From the NCBI RefSeq assembly GCF_001591505.1, contig NZ_BCVA01000027.1, forward strand, positions 1 through 64,000: DNA of 64,000 nt, read 5' to 3'. The notes under the pieces are model-generated. The model ran no database searches and was not told the origin of the DNA. It saw only the letters and a program-made list of their open reading frames with translations. The position numbers and the translations under genes were made by a program. Positions 34,947 through 43,072 of this stretch are shown in pieces. This DNA is from Neobacillus niacini NBRC 15566 (lineage in GTDB: Bacteria > Bacillota > Bacilli > Bacillales > Cytobacillaceae). Numbering within the stretch: position 1 is the stretch's first letter; each line of letters starts with the position of its first letter.

Positions 34947-35807
34947 ATGGGTTGGGTAGAATCATTACAGAACGCAATAGATTATATGGAGAATCATTTA
35001 CTTGATGATATTACAATCGAAAGGATAGCAAAGCAAGCGAATGTGTCAGAGTTCCACTTTCAGCGTATTTTTTCAGTATTAACAGACATCACAGTCGGTG
35101 AATATCTTCGTCGCAGGCGTCTAACACTGGCAGCACAAGAGCTTTCTTCGACTGAAAGCAAAATTATTGATGTCGCCCTAAAATATGGCTACGACACTCC
35201 TGAATCTTTTTCAAAAGCTTTCCGCAAGCAGCATGGTATCACACCCAGTCAAGCACGTAATTTTACAGGAAAGCTGAAATCTTATAACCGCCTGACCATT
35301 CAGGTGAATTTGAAAGGAGCAGAACCAATGAATTACAAAATTGTAGAAAAAGAGCGTTTTAAGGTTGTCGGTGTAAAGCGGGAGTTTTCCTGTGAGAATG
35401 GAGAGAACTTAGCGGGGATTCCTAAAATGTGGGATGATGTCCATGTTGATGGTACTAACGACTTATTGTTTGATTTGAATAATGGTCAGATTGAAGGTGT
35501 CCTTGGGGTATGTGTCGATAAACGAAATTCTGGCTCTCCATTAATGGATTATTGGATTGGTACTGACCATACAGGTGAGACGCCTGAGGGTCTTATGGAA
35601 CTTGAGATACCCGCTTCTAAGTGGGGAGTATTTGAAGTCCACGGCCCTATGCCGGATGCTATGCAAAATACTTGGAAACAAATCATCTCGGAATGGTTTC
35701 CATCCAGTCATTATCAGCATGCAGGGACACCAGATTTGGAGGTTTATTCCAATGGAAATCCTTCAAGCCCTGATTATTATTCAGAAATTTGGATTCCGTT
35801 GAAATAA
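34947..35807 (+). CDS. AraC regulator with GyrI-like effector domain
   Basis: This 286-residue protein has an N-terminal AraC double helix-turn-helix (about 5-105, with DDITIERIAKQANVSEFHFQRIF and IIDVALKYGYDTPESFSKAFRKQHG). A GyrI-like/SOUL-fold effector-binding domain follows (about 125-286, NYKIVEKERFKVVGVKREFS to PDYYSEIWIPLK). This architecture is typical of multidrug- or toxin-responsive activators of the Rob/BltR kind. ATG 34947, eight bases after AAGGAG, is preferred over the GTG at 34938 inside that site. Confidence 0.92.
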   Translation: MGWVESLQNAIDYMENHLLDDITIERIAKQANVSEFHFQRIFSVLTDITVGEYLRRRRLTLAAQELSSTESKIIDVALKYGYDTPESFSKAFRKQHGITPSQARNFTGKLKSYNRLTIQVNLKGAEPMNYKIVEKERFKVVGVKREFSCENGENLAGIPKMWDDVHVDGTNDLLFDLNNGQIEGVLGVCVDKRNSGSPLMDYWIGTDHTGETPEGLMELEIPASKWGVFEVHGPMPDAMQNTWKQIISEWFPSSHYQHAGTPDLEVYSNGNPSSPDYYSEIWIPLK

Positions 35808-35954
35808 AAGCACTCAATTTCACCGTAATAAGGGCATCCCTTCTTAAAGGGAACATTCGCATAAGAACGTAATGGAGCAGCAAAAGCAGTCCAACACTAA
35901 ACGTAAAGCCGCCATTCGTGGCAGCTTTACAATCTATTAATCCACTACCTCTGA

Positions 35955-36146
35955 ATGGAATCTTCAAACGTTTATACTAAACAAAATATAACAGGTATGA
36001 TCAATCGCCTGCACCAGGCAAATTTAGTTGCTTTATTTGCTGATCCTGTAGATAAAAGACGTACACGTGTAAGGGTGACCAAAGAAGGACATCAAATTTA
36101 TCAGCAATTAAGTTCCTCACGAAATGAATTTAAAAGCACATTATAA
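35955..36146 (+). pseudogene. C-terminal remnant of a MarR family regulator
   Basis: The frame encodes TKQNITGMINRLHQANLV, then ADPVDKRRTRVRVTKEGHQI, which is the recognition helix and wing of a MarR protein. The N-terminal 60-70 residues are missing, there is no ribosome binding site, and the upstream DNA (35808-35954) is not open in the same frame. The DNA after it, to 36268, holds nothing recognisable. Confidence 0.75.
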
Positions 36147-36268
36147 TATTTACATTGACCAAGAAATATTGATATTAAGTCATTTACTAAGTTGGCTCGT
36201 GGAGCACTTAAAAGAAGGCTAATTTTTCATTTTAGTGTAAGCTCGTATATAATCGCTTTTTACAAAAA

Positions 36269-36307
36269 AAATGAGTGACAAATTTATATACAATCTGACA
36301 CTCATTT
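36269..36307 (-). terminator. Terminator after the FtsW-like gene
   Basis: On the minus strand AAATGAGTG pairs with CACTCATTT and is followed by a run of T residues, about 40 bp beyond the stop. Confidence 0.75.
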
Positions 36308-36347
36308 AAGTTATATTTATAATTTTTCATAAAGGAATCCGCTTTTA

Positions 36348-37619
36348 TTAGCTCTTCCATACCAAATCTTTCCGGCGGTAAACACTTAACACTGCCCCAA
36401 TTAATATCGCATTAAGCAATGTTGGCATTAAACCGTAACTAATGAACGGCAATGACATGGAAGTCATAGGAAATAATCCCAGTGTCATACCAATATTACT
36501 AACTAGCTGGATACCGTAAAGGGCAACCCCGCCGATAAGAAGCAGTTGTCCATAAGAATCTTTAATTTTTGGTTGGATTACAATCATTCTAGCCGCAAAC
36601 AGCAGGAGAATCATGACAAGCAATACGCCAAAAATCCAGCCATAGTAGTAGGTAAAGCTGACAAATACAAAATTCGTATGTGCCTCTGGTATGAACTCTC
36701 TTGCACCAGACTGTCCAAACCAACCAGCTTTTGACATGATCTCCTTTATTTGAAGTATGATGAACCCTTCCGTGTCGGCATACTTCTCTGGATTAACAAA
36801 CGCCAGCAGTCTTACAATCTGGTAAGGCTTAATAAATGGCCAAACCAATAAGGCCGTCAACAAAATGGTTCCAAGTGTACCAGCAGAGATCATCCACTTA
36901 ACCCTTTTACTGAATTTGCTCCACCAAAGCATCACGAATACCATCATAGAATATAGGTAGATGGTGGAAAAACTCGGTAAGGCCAGAAAGAGCAGGATGG
37001 GGCTAAGAAACAATAATAGAAATTGCCAAACTCTTACTTTTCCATTATTGAAAAATGAAGCCCAAGCTAGATAGAAGAACGGCAATGCCATTAGACTTTC
37101 AATGGTAACCGGTCCAAGTTTTAATAGCTTCAGGCCATTTATCATAGTGTTCGAGAAAAATGCCAAGATGAATAGAAGCAACATTCCGATTGTGTAAAAA
37201 AGCCAGCCGTGCTTCTTCCACTTTCGGTAATCACCCAGCATGACGCCTATTGTTGCAGCGAATCCTATAAAGGCAATGAGAAACTTAGAAATGATAAAGT
37301 AGTAACCGTCTTTCATATAACCGAGAGAGAACATCGGCAGAAAGCTTAATCCCATCGCAGCAGCTAAAAGAAGTAGCAGCCACCAATCCACCTTTGGACG
37401 ATGCAGCTTGTTCATCTGGATTCCTAATTTAGTTGGACTTCCCATCTGTTCTACAGCTTTTTCTTCTGCTTCACTTTCTGATAATCCTTTTTCCACCCAG
37501 TTCCTTTTTGCTTCCTTTAAATGATAATTTAATTCGTTTGCAACATAATTTTTGGCTTCCTTTGACCGGATTTGTTCGGTAACCTGATTTAAGAAAATCT
37601 GTTTAATATTATTTGTCAC
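36348..37619 (-). CDS. FtsW/RodA/SpoVE-like membrane protein with N-terminal HAAS-like domain
   Basis: This 423-residue protein starts with a cytosolic helical domain (about 1-70: EAKNYVANELNYHLKEAKRN and GLSESEAEEKAVEQMGSP). It is the sort of prefix found on permeases and anti-sigma-like proteins paired with PadR regulators. About ten helices follow, ending in SEDS-family features (TNFVFVSFTYYYGWIFG, GLFPMTSMSLPFISYG). SEDS proteins polymerise peptidoglycan glycan strands, and activity here is inferred. It is the third gene of a unit with a sigma factor and a PadR protein. The start is GTG after AGGGGTGAG. Confidence 0.85.
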   Translation of the reverse strand: MTNNIKQIFLNQVTEQIRSKEAKNYVANELNYHLKEAKRNWVEKGLSESEAEEKAVEQMGSPTKLGIQMNKLHRPKVDWWLLLLLAAAMGLSFLPMFSLGYMKDGYYFIISKFLIAFIGFAATIGVMLGDYRKWKKHGWLFYTIGMLLLFILAFFSNTMINGLKLLKLGPVTIESLMALPFFYLAWASFFNNGKVRVWQFLLLFLSPILLFLALPSFSTIYLYSMMVFVMLWWSKFSKRVKWMISAGTLGTILLTALLVWPFIKPYQIVRLLAFVNPEKYADTEGFIILQIKEIMSKAGWFGQSGAREFIPEAHTNFVFVSFTYYYGWIFGVLLVMILLLFAARMIVIQPKIKDSYGQLLLIGGVALYGIQLVSNIGMTLGLFPMTSMSLPFISYGLMPTLLNAILIGAVLSVYRRKDLVWKS

Positions 37620-37626
37620 AGAACAC

Positions 37627-38034
37627 TCACCCCTCTAATAGTTCCTTTAAGATCAATCGGTGTTTTGTTCGTTTTTTTTCTGTTTTGTTCAATAATTTCC
37701 TGCCTTTATCCTTTAACCAATAATATTTAGCACCTGCGTCATCCCAATTGGTTTCGATGCAGCCAGACTGCTCTAAACGATGTAACAGGGTATACAAAAA
37801 ACCTTCGTTCTTTTCGAATTTCTGAATTCCCCGTCCCCGAAGCAGCCCTGTTAATTCATGTCCTGTTTTTTCATGAACAAGAAGCTGCATGACTGCCAGC
37901 AGAATTTCCTCATCACTTTCTTGCTGTTGGTTAATTTTTTTGTGCACTGCGTGTTGATGATGGTCAGAAAAATGTAAGTCTGCAAATGTTTTCTTATCCA
38001 TTACTCTCTTAAGGTTTTTTAAACGATCCTCCAC
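37627..38034 (-). CDS. PadR family transcriptional regulator
   Basis: This 135-residue protein carries a PadR winged helix: LLVHEKTGHELTGLLRGRGI, GFLYTLLHRLEQSGCIETNW and GAKYYWLKDKGRKLL. PadR proteins repress membrane-stress genes and often sit beside a HAAS-domain membrane protein, as here. Its GTG start lies just beyond the sigma gene stop, using GGAGGA inside the end of that gene, so translation is coupled. The N-terminal 40 residues (KNLKRVMDKKTFADLHFSD) are an extension of unknown role. Confidence 0.88.
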   Translation of the reverse strand: MEDRLKNLKRVMDKKTFADLHFSDHHQHAVHKKINQQQESDEEILLAVMQLLVHEKTGHELTGLLRGRGIQKFEKNEGFLYTLLHRLEQSGCIETNWDDAGAKYYWLKDKGRKLLNKTEKKRTKHRLILKELLEG

Positions 38035-38036
38035 CG

Positions 38037-38570
38037 TTATTCCTCCAATCGTTCTTTTAGAAGCTCTTTAGCCCGTCGTAATCTTGTTTTAACCGTATTA
38101 ACACCTGTTTCGGTTACTGCAGCAATTTCCTTGATTGGCAGTTCTTCATAATAGAAGAGGTAGATTACCTCCCGATATTTAATCGGAAGTTTCATTATGG
38201 CAGAGATTAATTCATCATCCTCTTCCCTTTGAATCACAGTCTGCTCTACTAGTTCCTTTTTCGTACCGTTAATCGGCAATTCCTCGCCTGCTATGACCAC
38301 GTTCTTTTGGTACCAACTTCTATGGAAATCTTTACAATGATTAATGGCAATCCGCCACAACCATGTTCTCAATTTTGCTTTCCCGCTATATGTATGGAGA
38401 TTTTTATAGCATTTAACAAAGATATCCTGAGTCAGATCCTCTGCAATTGCTTTATTATTTACATAGGAATACGCCAGCTGAAGAATCTCTTGTCCATACT
38501 GATTCATGATCTCATCAATGATGAGTTCTTTATCTTCTATGGCTGTTCCATCGATTATCATTTCTTCCAC
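38037..38570 (-). CDS. ECF-type RNA polymerase sigma factor
   Basis: This protein of about 177 residues has region 2 (QEILQLAYSYVNNKAIAEDLTQDIFVKCYKNL, then KLRTWLWRIAINHCKDF) and region 4 (LPIKYREVIYLFYYEELPIKEIAAVT, then VNTVKTRLRRAKELL). It directs RNA polymerase to a small set of stress promoters. A GTG at 38570, five bases after AAGGGGTGA, fits better than the GTG at 38579. No classical anti-sigma gene follows; the HAAS domain of the third gene could serve that role, which is an inference. Confidence 0.9.
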   Translation of the reverse strand: MEEMIIDGTAIEDKELIIDEIMNQYGQEILQLAYSYVNNKAIAEDLTQDIFVKCYKNLHTYSGKAKLRTWLWRIAINHCKDFHRSWYQKNVVIAGEELPINGTKKELVEQTVIQREEDDELISAIMKLPIKYREVIYLFYYEELPIKEIAAVTETGVNTVKTRLRRAKELLKERLEE

Positions 38571-38594
38571 TACTTTCACCCCTTCCTATACTTA

Positions 38595-38618
38595 GACGAC
38601 GTAACCGTTTAGGAAGTT
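38595..38618 (-). promoter_or_regulatory. Possible ECF-type promoter of the sigma operon
   Basis: On the minus strand an AAC-containing -35 (AAAACTT, ending near 38616) and a CGTC -10 (38595-38598) are spaced by about 17 bp. This fits autoregulation by an ECF sigma factor. Confidence 0.4.
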
Positions 38619-38640
38619 TTTGAAATTTTTTCAAAAAAAA

Positions 38641-38678
38641 AGAAGCCTAGAATAAGTTAACCTTATCCTAAAGCTTCT
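38641..38678 (-). terminator. Terminator between the MFS and sigma-factor units
   Basis: On the minus strand AGAAGC, AGGATAAG and CTTAT, GGCTTCT pair into a long stem followed by nine T residues. It lies about 165 bp beyond the MFS stop and upstream of the sigma promoter. Confidence 0.8.
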
Positions 38679-38844
38679 ATAGTATCCATTATTATGATGG
38701 ATGGTATTTTTTACGATTTTTTTTGGGCTTTCCTTACGTAACAAAACCATGTCATAAGGTAACACATTTAAAATAAATTGGAGTTATCACCAATTAATTT
38801 GGATTCTAACCAATCCATAAAACGAAAATAAGTAACTTAAATCA

Positions 38845-40041
38845 CTAGCTCGCCTGCAGGATATTGTTTTCTGTATGTTTCTTTTTTCCATGAAGTATAT
38901 AGTACAAAAAGATGCTCGCAAATACCACCGCTGCTAAGGTTAAATACAAGCCGCGAAAACTAGTGATAGGAATGATAAATCCTAATAAAAAAGGGCCAAC
39001 GCCTACTCCTAAATCCAAAAACACAAAAAAGGTTGAGGTAGCAAGCCCCACTCGGTGCCGTGGTGATTCCTTTATGGCAATAGCTTGACAGCAAGAATTC
39101 ATGGTTCCATACCCAAGACCAATTAGCGCTCCTGCTAAAAGGAGAATGAATCCATGGTTGGCTTGACTAAGAGTGACTAATCCGATCACAAATAATAGGA
39201 ATGCAGGATATATCACAATGTTATCCCCTTTTTTATCTAAAAGCCGTCCGGTAAATGGTCTTGAAATCAGGATGAAGACAGCATAGATGAGAAAGAAGAA
39301 ACTTGCGACCTCCATTAAATTTATTTCTTTAGCGTAGGAAGTCATAAACGAGAGTATGCCTGAGTATGCAAAACCCATAATTGCAATTATGATTGCGATA
39401 GGAACAGCCTTTATTTCGAAAAAATCTTTCAACTTAAAGCCTTTCATCGCCTCAATCTGTTCTTTTGTGATATGTCCTTCAGGAATATGCACAAATAATA
39501 GGATAATCGTACTTATGAGGGAGAAAAGTGTACAAACTGCAAATATGATCGTAAAACTTCCTTGTTGGCTGATAAAAAGACCTAGGAAGGGGCCAACTGC
39601 CATTGCAAGGGTTATACTTAATGAAAAATAGCTTATTCCTTCTCCTCGACGTTCACTTGGAATAATATCTGTAATAACTGTTGATATGACTGTGGTAAAC
39701 AACCCAAATGCTGCTCCATGAATAAAACGAATTAATAATAATACGTTCATGTTTCCTACAAAAAAATAGAACAACATCATAATCAAAAATAAAAATAATC
39801 CGCCATAAAGCATCTTTTTACGCCCAATGACTTCAATATATTTTCCAGCAAAAATACGTGAAACTAGTGCACCTACTACAAAGATACTAGACGCAAAACC
39901 CGCCATGCTTTGTGAAGCGTTAAATTCTTCAATTGCATAAACGGTTAAAGTTGTAATTAATAAATAAAAGGTCAAACTCCCAAAAAATGTGGATAGCGAC
40001 ATGATAATAAAATCTTTTGTCCATAATTTCGATGTATTCAT
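38845..40041 (-). CDS. MFS transporter (drug efflux type)
   Basis: This 398-residue permease has 12 predicted helices and the MFS loop motif GKYIEVIGRKKMLYGG (G-x-x-x-D/E-R/K-x-G-R-R/K type) after helix 2. The repeated layout (SRPFTGRLLDKKGDNIV in the second half) places it with the YfkF/YdhP-like multidrug or metabolite exporters. The substrate is unknown. The start is taken at ATG 40041, seven bases after AGGGGG; the reported longer frame would need a start with no such site. Upstream lies an odd GC-rich island. Confidence 0.9.
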   Translation of the reverse strand: MNTSKLWTKDFIIMSLSTFFGSLTFYLLITTLTVYAIEEFNASQSMAGFASSIFVVGALVSRIFAGKYIEVIGRKKMLYGGLFLFLIMMLFYFFVGNMNVLLLIRFIHGAAFGLFTTVISTVITDIIPSERRGEGISYFSLSITLAMAVGPFLGLFISQQGSFTIIFAVCTLFSLISTIILLFVHIPEGHITKEQIEAMKGFKLKDFFEIKAVPIAIIIAIMGFAYSGILSFMTSYAKEINLMEVASFFFLIYAVFILISRPFTGRLLDKKGDNIVIYPAFLLFVIGLVTLSQANHGFILLLAGALIGLGYGTMNSCCQAIAIKESPRHRVGLATSTFFVFLDLGVGVGPFLLGFIIPITSFRGLYLTLAAVVFASIFLYYILHGKKKHTENNILQAS

Positions 40042-40085
40042 CTCTATGCCCCCTATTTCGTCCCTCATATGGTATCACTTATCAA

Positions 40086-40230
40086 ATTTCCCCTATGACC
40101 CAGTTGGTTCTTGAACCGGTTACTCCCTTGCTTGGGCACTGGCTGCCGACTCCAGCCACTATCGTTTCTATAAGAGGTTGATGGACGTGCTGCGGGGCGT
40201 CAAAGTTCCATTGATTTGTTCTTTCCCCTA
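40086..40230. other. GC-rich island flanked by 9-bp direct repeats
   Basis: TTTCCCCTA occurs at 40086-40094 and at 40222-40230. The 127 bp between are markedly richer in GC than the surroundings and contain a TGGCTG/CAGCCA hairpin near 40140. Frames of about 40 codons are open on both strands (plus: SLAWALAADSSHYRFYKRLM; minus: HQPLIETIVAGVGSQCPSKG). I do not recognise either. It may be a small mobile-element remnant or a structured RNA. Confidence 0.45.
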
Positions 40231-40232
40231 AC

Positions 40233-40625
40233 TTAACTTTTCATATGTAGGGATTCAGGATTCATTTCCATAAACTCCAGCCAATTTCCATCTGGGTCTA
40301 GTACCCAGAATTGGTGGTTCAAAGCCCTGCCTTGCGAAATTTCATCTTCTAAAGCAACTCCCCTTTTTTTCAATTGATCCGCTGTTTCATAAATATCATC
40401 GACCTCGAAACAAATATGGTCTGCTCTGTTCTTTACTCCCTCGGTACCTCCGTAAAATAATTCAATGAAACACCCATCAGCCACTTTTACATAGACAATC
40501 CACGGTTCACCATTTGGATGATTTAATTCAAACGCTTTCATAAAACCAAGCTTATTACAATAAAAATCCAATGAGCGTTCCATATCTACTACATGAAATC
40601 CTTTGTGATTAATCCCTTTAATCAT
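40233..40625 (-). CDS. VOC (glyoxalase/bleomycin-resistance fold) protein
   Basis: This 130-residue protein has two beta-alpha-beta-beta-beta modules: INHKGFHVVDMERSLDFYCNKLGF and ADHICFEVDDIYETADQLKKRG, ending FWVLDPDGNWLEFMEM. Metal-ligand positions are visible as His in HKGFHV and HICF and Glu in ELFYG and LEFME. Such proteins include glyoxalases, epimerases and antibiotic-binding proteins; the substrate is not known. GGTGG precedes the ATG. Confidence 0.9.
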   Translation of the reverse strand: MIKGINHKGFHVVDMERSLDFYCNKLGFMKAFELNHPNGEPWIVYVKVADGCFIELFYGGTEGVKNRADHICFEVDDIYETADQLKKRGVALEDEISQGRALNHQFWVLDPDGNWLEFMEMNPESLHMKS

Positions 40626-40707
40626 CGTTTATCCCACCATTTGTTTTATTTTTTTTTACTTAATGAGCCTCTGACTTTTCTTATTAAGACTAATAAATTG
40701 GACTTCA

Positions 40708-40995
40708 TTATTTCACTTCTTTATAATGGTTTATTTCTGTGCTTTCTCTCAATTTCCTCAGTTCTGGAACAAATTTCATGATATGTTCACTTTTATTGTG
40801 AAGGTTGATAACCTCTTCATTTTCCCATTCTTCAATCGTTGTAAGGATGGATGGATCATTGATATCTTCATGAAGAGTATACATAATACAACCTTTTTCT
40901 TTTCTGGTTTCGGTCACAACTTTACGAGCAAGAATTAAATATTCTTCAACATTTACCCCTGATTTAAGTTTTGCCTTACAAACTACTCGAATCAT
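40708..40995 (-). CDS. Antibiotic biosynthesis monooxygenase (ABM) domain protein
   Basis: This 95-residue ABM-fold protein begins MIRVVCKAKLKSGVNVEEYL and carries the family core TRKEKGCIMYTLHEDINDPS, with TTIEEWENEEVINLH. Similar small proteins are quinol monooxygenases (YgiN type) or autoinducer-degrading enzymes. The gene stands alone with AAGGAG before its ATG. With the quinone-response cluster 5 kb away, quinol oxidation is a possible role but unproven. Confidence 0.88.
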   Translation of the reverse strand: MIRVVCKAKLKSGVNVEEYLILARKVVTETRKEKGCIMYTLHEDINDPSILTTIEEWENEEVINLHNKSEHIMKFVPELRKLRESTEINHYKEVK

Positions 40996-41133
40996 TTTTT
41001 AGCTCCTTGTTTTCGTATGGATTGTTGTTATTGCACCATAGTCTATGCCCATATTACTTAAAATGTCGGCACATCTTTATCTGTTATTATCTAATTTCTG
41101 GTATATTCATATTTTTTAATATCAAAAGAACCA

Positions 41134-41173
41134 TTAACCGCATTATGATACATGTGTATCACAATAAGATTAA
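41134..41173. promoter_or_regulatory. Long operator-like palindrome, same type as at 44698
   Basis: Arms TTAACCGCATTATGATAC and GTATCACAATAAGATTAA pair at 14 of 18 positions around a four-base spacer. The core TGATACATGTGTATCA is a perfect palindrome. The left arm matches the arm beside the IclR gene (ATAACCGCATTGTGGTAC) at 15 of 18 positions, with the same spacer length. Confidence 0.6.
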
Positions 41174-41278
41174 CTCAAGTTTACAGATGTTTAATTACCC
41201 TGTCAATCTATTGGTTTTCATCAATATTATTAACCCATTATTATCCCCTAACATATTACCCTATCTGTACTTCATATC

Positions 41279-41305
41279 TTATAAATGGAACAAAACCATT
41301 TATAA
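41279..41305 (+). promoter_or_regulatory. Hairpin touching the ribosome binding site of the 40-residue ORF
   Basis: TTATAAATGG and CCATTTATAA form a perfect 10-bp stem with a 7-nt loop. Its last two bases are the first two of the AAAGGAGG site (41304-41311). It could partly mask the site or stabilise the mRNA 5' end. Confidence 0.5.
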
Positions 41306-41318
41306 AGGAGGCATTAGT

Positions 41319-41441
41319 ATGATGGTGAAGTTGATTTCGGTCAAATGGTATGCCTCCACTTTACCCAAATCAATGTTCACCCATGGATTCGGGCAAGTAA
41401 ACCGCAAATCAACAATCAAGGTTAACAAAGCCTTCTGTTAG
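41319..41441 (+). CDS. Undescribed small protein, 40 residues
   Basis: AAAGGAGG lies seven bases before ATG 41319 (a second ATG follows directly). The product runs MMVKLISVKWYASTLPKSMF to RKSTIKVNKAFC. It is basic, lacks a clear signal peptide or membrane helix, and ends in Cys. I recognise no family. A long palindrome lies about 145 bp upstream, a hairpin abuts the ribosome binding site, and a strong terminator follows, so it looks like a complete, regulated transcription unit. A signalling peptide, toxin or leader peptide are open options. Noncoding origin is less likely given the strong site. Confidence 0.5.
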   Translation: MMVKLISVKWYASTLPKSMFTHGFGQVNRKSTIKVNKAFC

Positions 41442-41490
41442 TAAATTATAAAGTTGAAAAAGTTTAAACTTTACAATTAGCAAAAAAACC

Positions 41491-41531
41491 TCGGCAACTG
41501 GGCTGATTGTCCACAACCCCAGTTGCCGAGA
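41491..41531. terminator. Terminator between the 40-residue ORF and the IMPase gene
   Basis: CTCGGCAACTGGG (41491-41503) and its exact complement (41519-41531) form a 13-bp stem with A-run and T-run on either side. It lies between convergent genes. Confidence 0.9.
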
Positions 41532-41592
41532 TTTTTTAGTTAATTTTATAGCATACAATGGTAGTAATTATACCCCTATACAAATCTCCTGC

Positions 41593-42402
41593 TTACTTCT
41601 TCCCTTTTTTCAAATAATCATGAATGATTTCTTTCTGGATAGCAGGATGGCATGTCAATGTAGATTCATTCATCAGCATGTTAACGGAATTCCCATCCAA
41701 ATTTGTAGAAACCGCCCCCACTTCATTGGCGATAATCATTCCTCCAGCTATATCCCATGGGGCAAGTTTCTTGGTCAAATAACCATCGACAATGCCTTCT
41801 GCAACGTAAGCAAGTGCTAAAGCGGCACAGCAATAGGATCTTACCCCGCGAATTTTTTCCACTAACAGTTGCATGACAATTTCATCGATTACATCATTAT
41901 CACATAACAAATAATGATTAAAATCGAGAATCGATTCTTCAAGCGTAAGATTTGGAGCTAATTCAGGTAATCCTTCATCATTTTTATAGGCGCCCTTCCC
42001 CCTCATAGCTGTGTAAAGATTACCACCCATACAATCATAGACCAAACCAATCTCACCAATTCCGTTATAAAAAATCCCAATCGAAATGGCGAAATTTCTT
42101 TTTTGCTTTACAAAGTTCATCGTGCCATCAATAGGATCCACAATCCAGATGACACCGTCTAATGTTTTTAAATCCTCACCATAGCCTTCTTCACTAAATA
42201 AATAATGATCTGGAAACGTACGCTTTATATTTTTTGCTAGAAAATATTCTATTTCTCTATCAACTGCTGTAACGAGATCCTTCGGATTTGATTTTGTCTC
42301 AACAATCAATGGACCATTTATTTTCTGGCGGATTAATTCTCCTGCCTCTAATATCCATTCTTTAGCTTGACGATAGATAACTTCACGTCTTTCTTCTTTC
42401 AT
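41593..42402 (-). CDS. Inositol monophosphatase family protein
   Basis: This 269-residue Mg2+-dependent, Li+-sensitive-type sugar phosphatase has the two family signatures: WIVDPIDGTMNFV (about 107-119) and APWDIAGGMIIANEVG. The metal ligand Glu in FSEEGYGE is also present. Related Bacillus proteins (YktC) hydrolyse inositol-1-phosphate or similar sugar phosphates. GAGGT precedes the ATG. The next gene upstream (YbaK type) is 26 bp away, so they may form one transcript. Confidence 0.93.
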   Translation of the reverse strand: MKEERREVIYRQAKEWILEAGELIRQKINGPLIVETKSNPKDLVTAVDREIEYFLAKNIKRTFPDHYLFSEEGYGEDLKTLDGVIWIVDPIDGTMNFVKQKRNFAISIGIFYNGIGEIGLVYDCMGGNLYTAMRGKGAYKNDEGLPELAPNLTLEESILDFNHYLLCDNDVIDEIVMQLLVEKIRGVRSYCCAALALAYVAEGIVDGYLTKKLAPWDIAGGMIIANEVGAVSTNLDGNSVNMLMNESTLTCHPAIQKEIIHDYLKKGKK

Positions 42403-42428
42403 GTTATACCTCGCAAATATTACTCTTT

Positions 42429-42929
42429 TTAACTAACCTTCTCTTCTTGCTCAGTCTCTTCCCACCCTTTACAAACATCCACCCATTCTTTTGCGTATGA
42501 ATAGCGATAAATCTCTTCATTTGATAATTCAATCGCTGAATTGGTGCTGCCACATGCTGGGAAAAGGGTATCGAACCTTTTCATGGAAACATCAAGGTAA
42601 ACATCTAGTTCATTTTTTAATCCAAAAGGGCAAACCCCGCCGATTGCATGACCGGTCTGCTCGAGCACTTCTTCCGGAGTCAGCATTCTGGCCTTGAACC
42701 CAAAGGTATGACGAAATTTCTTATTATCAATTTTCGCATCTCCGGCAGCGACAATCAAAAGGGCTTTTTCCCCTTCACCTCTAAAAGATAATGTTTTTGC
42801 AATGCGGGCCGGAATAACTCCTATTGTTTCCGCTGCTAAATCCACTGTTGCACTTGATGTGTCAAATTCCATCACATCTTGTTCTCTATCCCATTGCCTG
42901 AAATGGGCTTTTACACTTTCGATTGACAT
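42429..42929 (-). CDS. YbaK/EbsC family aminoacyl-tRNA deacylase
   Basis: This protein of about 166 residues has the YbaK/ProX fold, which removes misacylated amino acids (Cys, Ala) from tRNA-Pro or related tRNAs. Visible motifs are IAKTLSFRGEGEKALLIVAAG, the invariant Lys in DAKIDNKKFR, GGVCPFGLK and ACGSTNSAIEL. ATG 42929 follows AAAGGATGG at a workable distance; the ATG three codons upstream lies inside that site. It is upstream of the IMPase gene on the same strand. Confidence 0.9.
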   Translation of the reverse strand: MSIESVKAHFRQWDREQDVMEFDTSSATVDLAAETIGVIPARIAKTLSFRGEGEKALLIVAAGDAKIDNKKFRHTFGFKARMLTPEEVLEQTGHAIGGVCPFGLKNELDVYLDVSMKRFDTLFPACGSTNSAIELSNEEIYRYSYAKEWVDVCKGWEETEQEEKVS

Positions 42930-43072
42930 CCTGTCCATCCTTTCGTAATGGTTATTATGGAAAATAATAACACACTTTAGTGAGGAAAAGCGAAAAGTTG
43001 CTCACCCCCCATCATACCTATAGTTCCTAAGAGACCACTCAATGAAGACTATCCTATATCTCTACTTCGTAT

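Noticed and set aside
36546-36734. Plus-strand ORF within the FtsW-like gene
   Set aside because: Antisense shadow of a well-supported membrane protein gene.
40042-40232. Known riboswitch before the MFS gene
   Set aside because: No conserved core of a known class (ykkC guanidine, yybP-ykoY manganese, fluoride, SAM) could be matched; left as an unexplained island.
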